Assembly: GCA_015680685.1 (NCBI GenBank)
Contig: MNCI01017969.1
Span: forward strand, 241,628-305,627
DNA: 64,000 bases
Direction of reading: 5' to 3'
From: Gnetum montanum
Taxonomy: Eukaryota > Streptophyta > Gnetopsida > Gnetales > Gnetaceae
Part shown: one piece after another, positions 11,301 through 24,534 of the stretch
Layout: every line of letters begins with the position of its first letter
Numbering within the stretch: the first letter of the stretch is position 1
Program-made: the position numbers and the translations under genes
Notes under the pieces: model-generated
Database searches by the model: none
Told to the model about the DNA's origin: nothing
The model's input: the letters and a program-made list of their open reading frames with translations, nothing else

Positions 11301-12829
11301 TAGTCTAATCACACTAATTAGACCCATCCAATTGTCATAAGGATTCTTGATGACATAAATTTTCCTTACAAGTGACCAAGCACTCTTCAAAGATAACAAA
11401 GCTCATGTGGATCCATCACCTACCCATGGTTCCAATAGTAGTAGCTTCAACAACTTATGGTGTGAGTCCCAGATCCCTACTGAATTTAAGCCTAGTCCAT
11501 TAGTGTTGGATAGAGGAAAAGTGAATGAAAAAATTCTATGGTGTGGACATTCCATTGATCGAGGCTCCACTTTGGACCTATTTAGCACTCTTACATTATC
11601 ATCACATGTGTAACTCATCCATCTACCTTTGTCTTATTAGATGAGCATTCATAAAGCACATTAATTAATTTTTCCTATACACACAAAATCCACTTAAGAG
11701 AATATAAAAAGTCAAAATTCCTTAATTGTTAATATAAAAAATGTACATACCTAAAAATTAGACTAAATAAATAATAAATAAAAATTATAGATCTATTTAT
11801 TCATAAAAAATCATACATACAAAATCATACCAAACAAATAATTCATACTATACCACTAAAGCCATTATGTAAAGGACTCTTCCTCCACAAATGAGTTCAA
11901 GGTTGGCACCTGACAAGCTTCTTGCTAAACTTGTTATTTAGAAGCATATCCTCTGTGGTCATTTTTCTTTGAAGATAGTGAACATGAATCCTTACAAACC
12001 TTTATTATTTTCCTTCTCTTATGAAAATTCTTTCATCTGTGAAGTGATGAATTTCTTACCATGGAAGGGATATGATGATTGTGGTACCATCCAATAGTAT
12101 ATGATGAAGACTAATAAGGGTAGTACCTTGCATTAAGGAACTAGACATGTTTCCACTATGGTTGATTTAAAATTCCCTTCTATAATTATATAGAGAAGGT
12201 TGTGATGAACTTTGGTGGACTTGTGACTATAGATATGGCTATGGTGAATATGGCCAATATTAATGGGAAATAGCATGAGGTATTTGGTTTATGACCTTTT
12301 GATTTTCATGATAGGAACAAGGATGGGACGAGAAAGATTGTTATAATGTAGAGGGAACACTCCAAGGATTAGGCTTCATCCCTTGTTGAAATTGTGGCTA
12401 AAGAAATGAATCACAAGGATAAGAAATTTGATCATGGTAAGACCTCTTACTTTTGGTTTTACTTTGACTAGCTACTTCAATGACTTTGATTTTTAAATCC
12501 TTGAAACCTGATGTTATCTTTTGATTTAACACATGCTAGACCAAGTCAACTATCTTGGTAGGGTCTGCCAAAGTCCTTTTTCATTCTTATGCTTTCCTAG
12601 ACAAGAGATTCAAAAGCATTAGAAGGTTGAATCTTATATTTAATATTCTTTACATCCTTCTCACATTATGAATATATGTTGGCTTCCTCTACATTTGCAT
12701 GCTTATCTCATTCACCTTCTAATTTATCTACAACATTTAATACAATAGTAATTTAAGAAATAGACCTCTAGTAGAAGTCATCCATGATGTACATATCCAT
12801 CCTTTAAGTTTATGATCATAGTCCTACCA
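11301..12829. other. Decayed sequence, possibly downstream of the gypsy gag relic
   Basis: No intact frame. Opposed 68-71 codon frames at 11403-11618 are mirror images of one stretch. If the gag relic to the right belongs to a minus-strand element, its protease/pol would fall here, but I cannot read any catalytic motif. Confidence 0.35.
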
Positions 12830-13240
12830 TATGCATTAATTGGTCATGTTTATTAAACCCATGATTTGAACATTTAGTGATCACGCAATTGTACCATTTT
12901 ATGGTCACATCTAATGATTCATTGATGTCCTACTTCTATCTTGCTATCTTCATACTAAGATTTACAACTCATGTATAAGATTAAAATCTAACATTGAAAT
13001 ATTCTAACATGTCTACCCAAGAAGAGATGGAACTGGATGGAAGATCTTGATATCACATTTTAGCATGATTGGTGAGTATGCAAGGAAAAAGATAGAGTTT
13101 TACCACTCAACTTTTAACCCTTTCATCTTATAGGAGATGAACAAGGTTTGGACATGAGGTTTCAAATCATCATTTAGTTTTCCATTGAATGTAGGAATGT
13201 CATCCATATCAATTTTTTTGATTATACTCTCCTCAATGAT
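12830..13240 (-). pseudogene. Ty3/gypsy gag relic
   Basis: The minus strand reads MDDIPTFNGKLNDDLKP and, after a frame change, YQDLPSSSISSWVDMLEYF. These match the two signature stretches of plant Ty3/gypsy gag: 'M..IPRFEG......H...F' and 'W(Y/F)..L...SI.SW..(M/L)...F'. The same stretches occur in the gags of elements A, B and C here. Stops and frame changes interrupt it. Gag forms the particle that packages element RNA. Confidence 0.6.
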
Positions 13241-13537
13241 TTCAATTGAGATGCAAATTACTTCATGAATTTGACCTTGGTAGGTTCATGGAAATAATGG
13301 CTTATTCAAGTTATCAACACCTCCATTCAAATGAAGGTATGACAAAGGTGGAATGATGGATTGCTTTAGATCATCACAAGTGTAGCTCAAGATTCACAAA
13401 CAAAGTTGTATATACCTCCTTCCCCTAGAATTATTCATGTTGTAGTAATAAGAGTATTTAGGAGAAGTTCCTGCCTTCTTCCTAGCATGTATGTGTTTAC
13501 ACTCTTACACCACAATCATATCATGAATCTCTTACTT

Positions 13538-14321
13538 TTATGAGTAGTAATGTGTTGTTGGGGTGACATAGATTCATAATCTGCCAAATTTTCATTAGCT
13601 TGTGTTATAGAAAATGATATTGATTATTTAAGGTAACAACAGTGAAATAAGGAAAAACCATGAGCTTTATTTACTATGCAAATATTGGACTCTACATTGT
13701 TCAAATAGGTCTAGGCTACATAAGCAAGGTAGCACTTTGATAGAGTCTAGTCACACTTATAATAGCAACGATTTAAAACACATACAATACAAGGAAAGGA
13801 ATCAACTTACTTAAGGGAGGAAGAGATTTACACATAAACTAGATGCTAATATCCAAAATGAAATGAAAGTTATGCTTATGATATGTATGAGAGTTCATCA
13901 TGAGTATTTATAGTTTTTGCATAGGAATAGAGGAGATTTGTTAGTGCTTAGGCATCAATAGAGGCCCATCAACATAAGGCAAGCTAATCCTAGTTATATT
14001 ACCTATTAAGAAGGCCAACCCAAACTTGGTGGGGGATGCATTAATGCCCCTACACTAATGTAGGGTAGGCAGCACATCTCCTCACCCTTTCCTAAAATCA
14101 CACTTTGCACATTAGATCTAGATGAAAGCCAAAACCTAAGGGGCCATGCCAAAAAGATCAAAGGACATCCAAATAAAGCTGGAATTGTTCTAAGAAGCTT
14201 GGAATCATGCAAAAAACCTTAAAGTATGACATAGGAGGCCAAGGTACATCTTGAAAGAATAAGAACCTCAATTGAACATGCTAGAGTATTGACATACAAA
14301 TTAACACTAGATGCCTCATCA
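13538..14321 (-). mobile_element. Probable gypsy LTR (element G)
   Basis: Read on the minus strand, the segment would start TGATGAGGCATC at 14321 and end near 13538 at a sequence close to CTACTCATA. Elements A, B and C start TGAT and end CTCATCA. It contains a TATA box (ACTATAAATACTCATG on the minus strand, plus coordinates about 13899-13915). It lies between the coiled-coil ORF relic on its right (14560-15270) and the gag relic on its left, where a shared or solo LTR would sit. No second copy was found, so the boundaries are provisional. Confidence 0.4.
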
Positions 14322-14559
14322 GGGCTACCAAATAGGCGTCTATTGAAGTACAACATTGACCTTAGCTTTTTTAAATTTTATTTTCTTTTCATTCACTTAT
14401 TTCTACATGTTAACTTGATATTTAAAATGCTTCTTGATATTTTCATGTTTCTTGCACTCATTTTTCCATGTAGTATTTTCAATCACAAACTTTTGTTGAA
14501 TTGTACAAACTTCTTCCATTAATAAAATTTATTTACTCTAACCAAGTTATTAATGTATA

Positions 14560-15270
14560 GGCTTAGTAGAGTGAATTGCTCTTAAAGATGATTAAGGCTT
14601 TTCTCAAGATGATATTTTTCTCTTTCCACCTTGTCCAATATTTAATTTTCTATAGCAATATTCTTATTTTCCTCTTTTAATGTCACAATGGATTTTGAAT
14701 AAGCATGCATCTTAGAATTTGATACTAAGGTATTTCATGTTGCTTATTCTCTCTTTATTTTCAATTGATGTTGCTTAATATTAAGGATATTGACTTATTC
14801 TATTCTAAATTATTCCAACTATTCTAGAGAAACATGTCTTGTGGGATCTTGAAATTAAATTCTAAGTTAGGCTATCTCATCCCACATTCTTTGTGTTTCA
14901 AGCTTATCATGTTGTAATCTAGATTCTAAAATTACTAGCTTCTTTTTTGTAAGGATGAGTTTAAAAAAGGTGACTATAATGTCTTTAGGAATATTGAAAA
15001 CATCTTGGATAGTTTATCTTATTTAAACTAATCTTTTCAAGGCATCTTCATGTTGATTAGTAGTCATTATTTCTTTTCCCTTTTCTCTAGATCCAACTAT
15101 TATTTGAACATCTTGTAGACTTGTAAAATCAATAAGCACTATTGGAACATCAAAGACATCTTTAATATGATTGATGATGAGTTTTGTATCTTATTACTCT
15201 CCTTCATGTTGCATGATCAAAATTGTTGCTCATTCTTATAATTCTAGTGTTACTTGAAATGTAGTAATAT
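14560..15270 (-). pseudogene. Coiled-coil extra ORF relic, related to that of element B
   Basis: The minus strand translates, with scattered stops, into a charged, heptad-like protein: HEDALKRLV, then FNIPKDI, KKLVILESRLQHDK. The equivalent stretch in element B (37560-37740, plus) reads HEYILDRLL, FDIPSDI, GKLVMVETRAEHAK at the same spacing. The two are therefore homologous although they lie in different element relics on opposite strands. In B this ORF lies between protease and the 3' LTR. Here the putative LTR G lies just downstream in the same relative position. Function unknown; it does not resemble RT, RNase H or integrase. Confidence 0.6.
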
Positions 15271-15938
15271 TAATAGAAATCTAGGTAATTCAATCATCCA
15301 TGGTGATAGTTACTTTAATTTTTTCACTTTGACGATCTAATGAAAATTCTAGTTAATCTATGGTGACTCTAAACATTCTTACCACATCTCTTGTCTTCAA
15401 CAAACAATTTCTAATAATTCTTATAAATGGATCATAGTTGGTTTGTATGCACCTAGATCTATTGTGGGGATATGGATGCTAGCACCTATACCACCAATTT
15501 GTACTAATAGGATTATATCTGTTGATATGCTTGATGGTGTTTTATCTTAGTCACTTTTAGTAGGCATATGATTTACTATTTCTATGTATGAGATATTTTT
15601 GAGATTTTTTGACTATGTCATTAGGATATCCTTTGATACTAGACCTTTTTCATACCTTTCTTATCAAACAAGGAAATGGCAATACAAGTTTTCTTGATTT
15701 TCTTTATTCAAATTTTCTTTCTATTTTCAAGAAGAGAAGATGGGTCATGTTAGCTAGATATCTACATTGAGAATAAAATCACCTCTAGCTACATATGTTG
15801 ATATCAAGTTTAGGCATGTGGTAGGATATATGTGATAAGTGCCTATCTAAAAAATAAATTTTCTCTACTAATGAATATTCTCTAAACTTCTTATTCTCAT
15901 TTTATAATCTCTTTCTATCCATATATTCCTTTGGCCTA

Positions 15939-16728
15939 TGATGAGTGGTGAGGTACCCTTACACTCAACCATACGAATACAAGCATCTCATGCGTGATCA
16001 GGTCAAACCCCAAGGACTAAGTGCTTATGTGCCCTAATGGAACACTTAAGGTTAATCAATCACTGTCTTCCCAAGCTTACTTGTATTGTCACTATTGTAT
16101 GGTTAAGTAAGCTTGAGGCATGTGATTTTTATTTCTTTTATCTTTTCAACGCCTATGCTAATAAGGAAGGGTGAAGAGAACTAATTGACTTTCTTTAACT
16201 ATTCACTAACTAGGTTCTAATCGTCCTAGCACCAGTATCCATTCCCACTTACCGTACACACCCTAAACCAGTGCAACGCTATTGGGATTACCAAATGCTA
16301 CTCGTTACTGGGTTACCAAGCATTACACACGTGCTCGAAGCGGTCGTATTGAATGCACTTAACTAGGAGAGTTAAGGGTTGAGAGAGATTAATTATCTAA
16401 GAAAGAATTTAAACATTTAACAGTAATTAAATCTTATTTATCTTAGTCCATATGCTACAAGGTTTATCACAAAGTTCGTCTTTATTGCCGTACACAAATT
16501 TGTGCTCAGGTACAATTTTCTCGAATAAAGATCCGTTCACTTTGAGACTCCTACTATGGGCACATGGAAATTATTCTAACTCTGGAATGGTAAAACTACT
16601 ATAGTTTGGCTAAGGGTCTATATCTAGATGGGAAAACAAGGGAAAGCCACCTCTTATTTATAGAACTAGCGACGGGCTATGATATCTCGTACGCGATATC
16701 ATGGCCCATGCGATATCACATCCCATCA
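15939..16728 (-). mobile_element. Element A, 3' LTR
   Basis: This 790-bp segment matches 22110-22891 in the same orientation (about nine in ten bases by eye). On the minus strand it runs TGATGGG...CTCATCA, giving TG/CA ends. It contains a 13-bp hairpin (16674-16686 with 16695-16707, one mismatch) directly upstream of a TATA box (TATAAATA, minus strand, plus coordinates 16655-16662). Five-base flanks of the two LTRs (GCCTA left, ATCTG right) do not match, so no target-site duplication survives. Confidence 0.85.
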
Positions 16729-16738
16729 TACCCCCATG
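16729..16738 (-). promoter_or_regulatory. Element A polypurine tract
   Basis: Immediately before the 3' LTR in element sense, the minus strand reads CATGGGGGTA. The same ten bases precede the 3' LTR of element B at 39077-39086. This is the expected primer site for plus-strand DNA synthesis. Confidence 0.7.
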
Positions 16739-16925
16739 ACTAAATGAAAACTCATCCTCGAGTTCCTTACAAAATATTGGGAAGGTATGGGATTATTGAC
16801 TTGAATGACACTAATGGTGAATGGGATGACATGTGAACGAATCATCATTACGATACATGACAGAATTAGTGTTCATGACAACAAGAGTGAACACTATGTA
16901 CATTTGACATCCAACCTTATTTGGC

Positions 16926-16963
<38 letters not shown>

Positions 16964-18734
16964 TGTTGCTGCCAATGNAACACCAAAATTTCACCTTTCA
17001 TTATCTATCCGTAAGTGCACCATCGATCTTGTTTCTTGTATAGCTGCTTTAGCACCGATCCATTCCAAGTGTTCCCTCCAGACCCAATCCGTTGTTGTAT
17101 GATTACCATCTGCACACACAACATAGTTGTAGATTAGCAAGGGTAAATGAATCACAATGCAGTTCATACCTTGCCTCATTGTAAGGTCCATTGGCTGAGT
17201 TGTGATATGGTTGATGTAGATTTTGAATATATAAAACTGGTGACTACCAAAGGTGTAGGGGTTAGGAGAAAATAAAAAAAATAGACCAAGACCCCCATGA
17301 CTAATCACGAACCTTTGGTAGCGAGAGAATGGAAAAAGATAAGGAAAAAGAAAGATGGAGAAAAAGAGATGAATATAACACCGATGAAATGGATGTCAGA
17401 GATGGAAATAAAAAAAAATAGGAATTGATTGTGAAAATTTTTAAGGGAAAGAAATTAATGGATGCACCAAATAGGAATGCTAGTGGGTCCTCCCCAAAGC
17501 AAGCTCATGCCCTTAATGCCCTAACATTCCCACATTAAAAGAGTTTGTGGGCTTTGAAAATGTCATTTGGAAGTAAGAGTTAAAGTCTTAACCACAATAA
17601 TTTACCAAAAAGAAAACAATGCGCCAACCAAAATATAGACTACTGATATAACCGGCAATGAGGTGAATGATGAAGGAAGAATGATGGAAAGAAGGGAATG
17701 AAATGGAGTCTCAAGAACAAGGTGATGTACAACCCCTTGTGTATTAATGATTAATGTAACTTGGTAGATCTCATTCCAAGTCCAGCCTCAAACCATCCAC
17801 ATCCAGTGACTTTGCATTAATAAATTTGGTTAATCCATCCTCCTGAAGTAACAAGAATGCCTTCACCAAAGAGTCACCACCATTCCGATGAAACGAAAGA
17901 TGAGAAAGTAGAAAGTGAGAAGGGCCTTTGTTAGAGGGAACATGTTTATTTTAGTTCCATAACTAGTGCTTGTAGCCTAAGTGATTATTTCATCTAAGGG
18001 GTGTGCTTTGAATTTCCACTGTTTGTTTTTTTCCATGAGAACCACACCATGCAAAGACTTATTATTTTTTATTTGCTTAGCTTCCTGATATTGGAGTAAC
18101 ATCAAAACGGTAGGAAAAAATCAAGAAGAAAACATCCAAGCACCTAAGAGAATGGCCAACACAAATGCATCAAATCCCCTTGAAGTCACACCCTTTTCAA
18201 TCCTTGAGTCCTTCCTTAGTTGGAGAAATGCCCAATCACTGATTCGTTGATAGTTCTTATTAATTTGAAGAAAGGGACTGTATAGTTCCAAGCTAAGAGA
18301 GACCATAGAAATTCATGGATGTGTGGATGATGTGAACTGATTGCCTGCTATATCAAAAGAACCATACCTTAGTATCAACATCATAACTTAAGGGTAAAAA
18401 CCAAACATTAGCAACCAATAGAATACAGTTCATAGCATCACCAAGAGCACTTATTGGGTGAAAAAATTAACAAAATGGATAAACACATACACACAAACAC
18501 AAATAAAAGAAAAGGTATGAACGATGTTGCAAAAAGAAGAAGAAAAAAAAGTTAAAGAAATTTGTAAGACAAAAATGTGTAAAACAAAAACTCAAAAAGA
18601 AATTAAGGGCCTCAAATGATCAACATAGGTGGCCATCTCTTCCATGACTAAATTGAAAGGGAGAGATCTGAAATAATGAGTGTTTGTTTGAATTTTTTAG
18701 AAGTGTCCAACTTCTCCCAATTGATGTTTTTAGG
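16739..18734 (-). other. Element A internal region without pol; (GA)n and one N
   Basis: Between the protease and the 3' LTR of element A I find no reverse transcriptase, RNase H or integrase motif. A (GA)15 microsatellite lies at 16930-16959, followed by an ambiguous base at 16978. Frames at 16991-17308 and 18121-18306 on the minus strand have no domain I recognise. About 2 kb is also too short for a pol gene, so A appears to be a deletion derivative. Confidence 0.55.
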
Positions 18735-19440
18735 TTAAGGGTTGGAAGTTTGGCGACCCTCATGCTCTAATGTATCTATGCTTTCGTTGTGGTTGCTAGT
18801 TGTTCCCCCAGTTAGTTCCATGCATATTGGTGAGTTGCTCTCCTTATTAGTTGTCAACCACTGGGTGTTTTCTTGTTGTGTGGTTGCTACATACAGGCAC
18901 TTTTGTATATTAGTTTCTTGGGCACACCGGTTGCATGCAGGAGATGTTGAACATTCTTGTATGCCATCATCCTCTGTATCACTGTATGTGATGCATGGAA
19001 CTTTCTTTTTCTTGATCTTTCCATAAGTATTTTCCTTGGATATTTCTAGGGAAAGATCATGGATTCCTAGGCATGGGTTTATGGTACTTAGCCATGCCCT
19101 CCCCATTATAATTGTGAAGTCTCCTTTGTTATTGTTGACTTCTATCACTAGGAAATCAACTAGGTATGACCAACCACACACAGTGGTAACAACGTCCTCC
19201 ATCAATCCCAAAGGAATAGTGATGGATTGGTCAGCTAGCTATAAGTGAATATTTCTCTTCTTTAGTGGAGGCAGGTTCTAGGCTTTATACATTTCTTGTG
19301 ATATTAAGTTAACTCCAAAACCTAAGTCTAGAAGAGCTTTACGAGGTTCATTCCCAGCAACTTGGAGATAGATTAAGGGACTTTTAGGATCATAGAGTTT
19401 TATGGGAAGGTGGCCCACCTTTATCTAGTCTATGATGGTA
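18735..19440 (-). pseudogene. Element A protease relic (retropepsin)
   Basis: The minus strand reads KALLDLGFGVNLIS near 19340, the D-L-G active-site form common in plant gypsy proteases. It continues through GLMEDVVTTVCGWSYLVDFL to IIMGRAWLSTI, the second protease signature (I-I-M/L-G-R-x-W/F-L). An open frame covers 19211-18735. Stops separate the active-site part from it. Retropepsin cleaves the gag-pol precursor. The segment after the fold (KIKKKKVPCITY) is conserved in element C, so the three elements share one family. Confidence 0.75.
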
Positions 19441-21994
19441 TGTGTTAACATAACCATGTGCATTGAGCTCTGTCTTTGGTTTGAAGGGAGCTTTGAAGCC
19501 TTATTTGGTGGAGAGGCGTTTTGAAGCTCAACCGCTTGTCGTTGTGAGAGCTTGTTTGGACTGTTGGTTCTAAAGAAAGGTCTTATCTTTGTATGGTTGT
19601 TAGAACTAGCAATGGGTTGGAGATTTACAACTCTCTTAGCATTACGTTGCTGTGGTTGAGTGGGGAGTTCCCCTTGCATCGTTGGAGCAGGTGGTAGTGG
19701 AGCTATTGGTGCAAGAGTCGTAGATGGATTCGGAGGATGGTAGGCATGTGGTGTGTCTCTTCTAGAAGAAGGAGTCCTATAATACTCTTGAGCTTGGTAG
19801 TGATGTTGTGGGGTTATGTGACCGATAGAGTCACTTAGAAAGATCAACTGCTACATGTAATAGCCATATGGATCTGGTTGCTAGTAAGGGTATTGTTGCC
19901 TAGGCGGTGGCATCCCCCATGACCGTGGGTATTGCCACTGCTGGTGTTGCTCAATAGGTTGTGGTAGAGTTCCACTTGGATAATACATTAAGGGTTGGTG
20001 GAACTACCTTGGGTTACCTTGAGGATAAGGTAACCTTTGGGGTGCTTGTCATTTGTTAAGTCTTGGGTTGAGTGCATACACCCCGGACTCTTACAGATGT
20101 GAGATTATTGAGAAACATCCCTTAGAATGGTCATATTAACATATCTCACAACCATCGTCATTGTCTGTATTTGAGTCCACAACCTCCTTAGTGATAGCCA
20201 TTTTACCCTTACCTTTGTTACGTGCATGGTCTAAGTCTCTCATCTTTTTCTTATCATAGTCACTACCTCACCTCTTAGACTCCTCTACGATTTTGAGAAC
20301 AGTTTCAAATCTACTATCTAAGGAGTCCCACATTTGATCTACCTTAGCTAACACTTCAGTTGTCAACTTTTGAATAGCAAGGTTTTTCTATTCACCAACT
20401 CCTTGAGTGGTGACTCATTCTCATCCTCATAGAATCTCACTCCCCTCTTTCGGAGGGAAGGATCGCGATTATATTCTTCCGCACTTTCTCTCTTGTGTGG
20501 CTCACCTTATTCCTTAGCTACTTGCTCCAAAAATATGTGCACCTCATGGGACCTAAGCTTAGATAATTTCCCTTGGGCATATGTCCCAAGGGTTCTCCTA
20601 GTTTCGTGCCTAAGCCCATCTATGAAATGGCGTAGTTGATCCTGTTGTGTGTAACCATTTCCTGGGCAACAATGCAGCAGTACATAATATCAGCCCATGG
20701 TAGCATCCAAGGGTTCATGATTACCCTACTTCCATCCTTGGATCTGTTTCTACAAGTTGGACACTCGGGAGTACGTTTGATATTTATCGTTAAACAACTC
20801 TAACATCGTACTCAACCTTCAAATGGATTCTAGTTCTAAGGACTGGTATTGGTACTAGCTTTTTGCTTTCATTATGAGTGTCCTTGGAAACAACTTTAAC
20901 TTCTGCCACTTTTTTTCAATGTTCTACAAGGCACAGACATCGTGAAATGCTTGTAAGTGGTTTTTTGGATCAACGTTGTCTAATCGCTTGATCTGGCTAT
21001 CTTTCTGGTGCCTTGTAGGTATTCTCACAGCCTCTATAATGTCTAACATACTTTGGGTTGTAAGTAGGGGTTCTTCATTGTCATTCCTCCCATGGCATCT
21101 GTGATGCCTACATAGTTTCCTATTTTCCCTTCTACCATGCCTTGATTCTGTCGACTACCCTTGTCCTTGCTCTCTACTCTCTCGTTGAGGTTTCTCACTA
21201 TGATTACCCTTATCCTCACAGTTGGGCTCTTTGTGACTATGTCCTAATGTGGAAGGAGAGGGTGAATGAGGTGATGAAGGTGAAGAAGAAGGGGAACCAT
21301 CACCATGATGATGTTTCTTACCTTCTCTTCAGTGGTTACAACCCCGATCGTGATGATGATCAGACTTCCCACCCTTATCATTTGTTTGTGTACCCTCATT
21401 GAACACTTGGTGTTCATGGGGATTAGAACTAGGGTTATGAATTGTGGAGTGTAGGTTTTGATACCCCACCTCCTCACCATTGTTAGGAGGGGGAACATCA
21501 TTTGATGGGGAACCTATTATAACTAGTTCACCATCTCCAATTTCTCTTAGAATGTGCAGGATGTTGTGGGGCCCTTTACCCTTCAATGATGTATACTATC
21601 TCTCCTGCCACAAGTTCCTTTGACGTTGCGATTTTGTGGGATGGTACTCCCTTGTGTCATAGTTGCACGCAATGTACTCTGCATATAATTGTGACATGCC
21701 TATTCATGCAAGAGCACGAATAAGCATGTTGGGGACTACTTGGTCTAGAGGCGATACTATGTTACCCTCCAAGTCTCTCCAATGCATTTTTTCATCTTGA
21801 TGGAAGATAAAAGTAAATTCGGGTATATACTCATTGTGATGAGTATACACTACCCAAAACTGTTGAGGAACTGGTGGATTTGGATTACATATGTTGTGCT
21901 GCTGACTGTCTCTTGTCTGATCCCTAGGTGGTGAAGTGCTTTTGTGAGAAGAAGAAGAAGACATTGTTGTCTTGTTTGGTGTGCTACTGACCAT
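19441..21994 (-). pseudogene. Element A gag relic
   Basis: Gag begins at an ATG at 21994. The first 97-codon frame is serine-rich and then has a signature shared with B and C: EYIPEFTFIFHQDEKMHWRD. The gag core follows around 20950-20700 (KLKLFPRTL, then a W-Y stretch, SLELESI and MLELFNDKYQTYS). A proline/glutamine-rich linker frame lies at 19847-19425. Several stops and frame changes split it. The order gag then protease on the minus strand, and the distance to the primer site, fit an Athila/Tat-like gypsy layout. Confidence 0.75.
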
Positions 21995-22089
21995 TGTTTA
22001 ATTTTTCTCTTGATTAACCCTAAGGGTTTGTTCTAGCTCCCAATGATGTGAATGATATCCTATGTTCTACTTAGCACACAAACAACTAA

Positions 22090-22109
22090 GTCCCTAACAA
22101 TAGCACCAA
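22090..22109 (-). promoter_or_regulatory. Element A primer-binding site (tRNA-Asp type)
   Basis: Directly after the 5' LTR in element sense, the minus strand reads TTGGTGCTATTGTTAGGGAC. This is a decayed form of the plant gypsy primer site TGGCGCCGTTGCCGGGGA, complementary to the 3' end of tRNA-Asp. Element C has a near-identical site at 48481-48500. Confidence 0.75.
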
Positions 22110-22891
22110 TGATGAGTGGTGAGGTACCCCTACACTCAACCATAGGAATACGAGCGTCTCACATGTGATCCGGTTGAACTCCAAGGACTAAGTGCTTATG
22201 CACCCTAATGGAACACTTAAGGTTAATCACTTGTTGTCTTCCCAAGCTTACTTGTATTGTCACTATTGTATGGTTAAGTAAGCTTGAGGCATGTGATTTT
22301 TGTCTTTTATTTTTTTAACACCTATGCTAATAAGGAAGGGTGAAGAGAAATAATTGACTAACTTTCTTTAAATGTTTACTAACTAGGTTCTAATTATCCT
22401 AGCACCAGTATCCATTCCCACTTACTGTACACACCCTGAACCAGTGCAATGCTACTGGGATTACCAAATGCTACTCGTTACTGGGTTACCAAGCATTACA
22501 CACATGCTCGAAGCGATCGTATTGAATGCACTTAACTAGGAGAGATAAGGGTTGAGAGAGATTATATATCTAAGAAAGAATTTTAAAAATTAATAGTAAT
22601 TAAATCCTATTTAGCTTAGTCCACATGCTGCAAGGTTTATCAGAAATTTCGTCTTTATTGTCATACACAAATGTGTGCTCAGGTACAATTTGCTCGAATA
22701 AAGATCCATTCACTTTGAGACTCCTATTGCGGGCACATGGAAATTATTCTAACTCTAGAATGGTAAAACTACGATAGTTTGGCTAAGGGTCTAGATCTAG
22801 ATGGGAAAACAAGGGAAAACCCCCTATTATTTATAGAACTGGTGATGGGCTGCGATATCGCGTCTACGATATGCGATATTGCATCACATCA
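22110..22891 (-). mobile_element. Element A, 5' LTR
   Basis: Partner of 15939-16728. On the minus strand it starts TGATGTGATGC and ends CTCATCA, directly followed by the primer site. Differences from the other LTR are mostly transitions. The U3 hairpin is less perfect here than in the other copy. Confidence 0.85.
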
Positions 22892-24180
22892 ATCTGTATC
22901 AGATTTGATAGACATCATAACTATATTTGTACTAATGTTGGCTAATCCCAATGATACAACAATATCTTCAACTAAATAGGAGACTGAGATACCTACCATT
23001 TTTACTATAGAATTTGCTTGCTTATTATGTTAAAATTTCTATGTTTCTCCCAAATACAATTCATTGCTTGTAAATATGATTGACCAAAATGAAGAAGCTT
23101 GCAATTGTTCATGCACCTTGTGTGGTACAAATTCTAAAAATAATCTGAAATTCAATTTATCTCTAATTCTAGCTATGATAACTTTGTTGCTAATTGATTT
23201 GACATAGTTCTTCCATAGAGTAAGTTATCTACCTTCTTTTAGAGGTACTATTTTTTATTGTATAGATTGTTGGATTTATGATGTAAGTTAATGAATGGAC
23301 CTTAATAATGCCTTTTTTCTTTTGCATGTAGTTATTGTAGTTGATCATTATCTCTATCATGTCCTCTTCCATGCTCTTCTTTTGCTCACTTTTCTCATGG
23401 CTATGATAATCTTTTGGCTTTAGAGCTTTGCTTTGGAACCATTTGTAATCACAAAATGTTAAGTGTAATTTTTCAAAAATTAAAATTATTTTCTAACCCT
23501 TTTTTGATCCTTTGAGTTGGATTATAAATTAAAATAAATTAATTGTTGAGCACAAAGGTGATTATGAAATTAAAAGATTCATTATTATTATTAAAAAGCC
23601 CTAATATAAAATCACCAAAAATTCCAAAATTAATATGTGGTTGCAAAAGACAAATTATTAATGCCAAAATCTCAATTTGCAAGTTTGGAAAATTGATAGG
23701 CATAATGTAGTGGTATAACTAGAAAATAAAAAATATTTCAAATTGAAAAAATCATCCTAAAATTAAAATATTCAAATAATAAAATTGATTTCTTAGCCCT
23801 AAATTGGTGATTGAAGACATTAGTATTTTACACAATATCAAATGAAGCGTTTTGCACAATAGTAATATTGAAATAATCTTATCAATGTAAGCACCGATAT
23901 AAAAATGTCAAAATATGCAACAAAATCCCAAATATCTAAAATGCTAGATGGGTTTTTATTATTATCCTAGCACTTCATAAATAGGATGTTTACAAAAGCA
24001 AAGTGTTCGTGAAAATTACATAATATGCAGTGTCTCCCCCATGACTACGATCTAAGCTCTGGGAACTTATGGTATTTTATTTGATAGAATTTGAGCTTGT
24101 GGTTTGGGATTTAGGGCATCTAGATGGCTTTAAATTGAGAAAATGACATGAACTCCTCATGAATTATGAGAAAAACATGG
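22892..24180. other. AT-rich sequence, no gene seen
   Basis: Unremarkable AT-rich DNA without motifs on either strand. Confidence 0.45.
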
Positions 24181-24189
24181 AAAATGGTT

Positions 24190-24330
24190 AAGAGTGTACA
24201 CACAATATCATAAATGTAATATTGTAGTTCATGCAATATTATAGCTATGATATCACTAGATATAAAACAATATTTTCCTTGTATTTTCTTTAATATATGA
24301 TCATTTTTTACATCTTGTTGGTTCCAGATC
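24190..24330 (+). mobile_element. Possible LTR relic (U3 palindrome and TATA)
   Basis: A cluster of palindrome-like ATATC/GATAT phrases (CAATATCAT, GCAATATTATAG, CTATGATATCAC) is followed by a TATA-like stretch (GATATAAAACAA). The same arrangement occurs in the U3 of element A and B LTRs. No LTR ends can be read. Confidence 0.3.
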
Positions 24331-24534
24331 TTCCTTCAGGTTTTTAAATTAAATGATGAGTTTCACTCTCAACTAGGATAATTTGAAATAATTAAAAATG
24401 GTTAATTATGATTTAATTTATTTCAAAATAGGGAGAATAAGAGGGAGGATGTTGAAAGCCTAAAACAATTGTAATATAGCTACACCCTAATATACATAGT
24501 CCAGTTAGAACTTTTATAACTCAACATTGCTTAC

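Noticed and set aside
10923-11399. 158-codon minus-strand frame
   Set aside because: It lies mostly inside a dispersed repeat, the second copy does not keep the frame, and no motif is visible.
16729-18734. Search for a reverse transcriptase in element A
   Set aside because: No RT box, RNase H or integrase motif was readable on the minus strand, and the space is too short.
15934-22896. Target-site duplication around element A
   Set aside because: GCCTA and ATCTG do not match.
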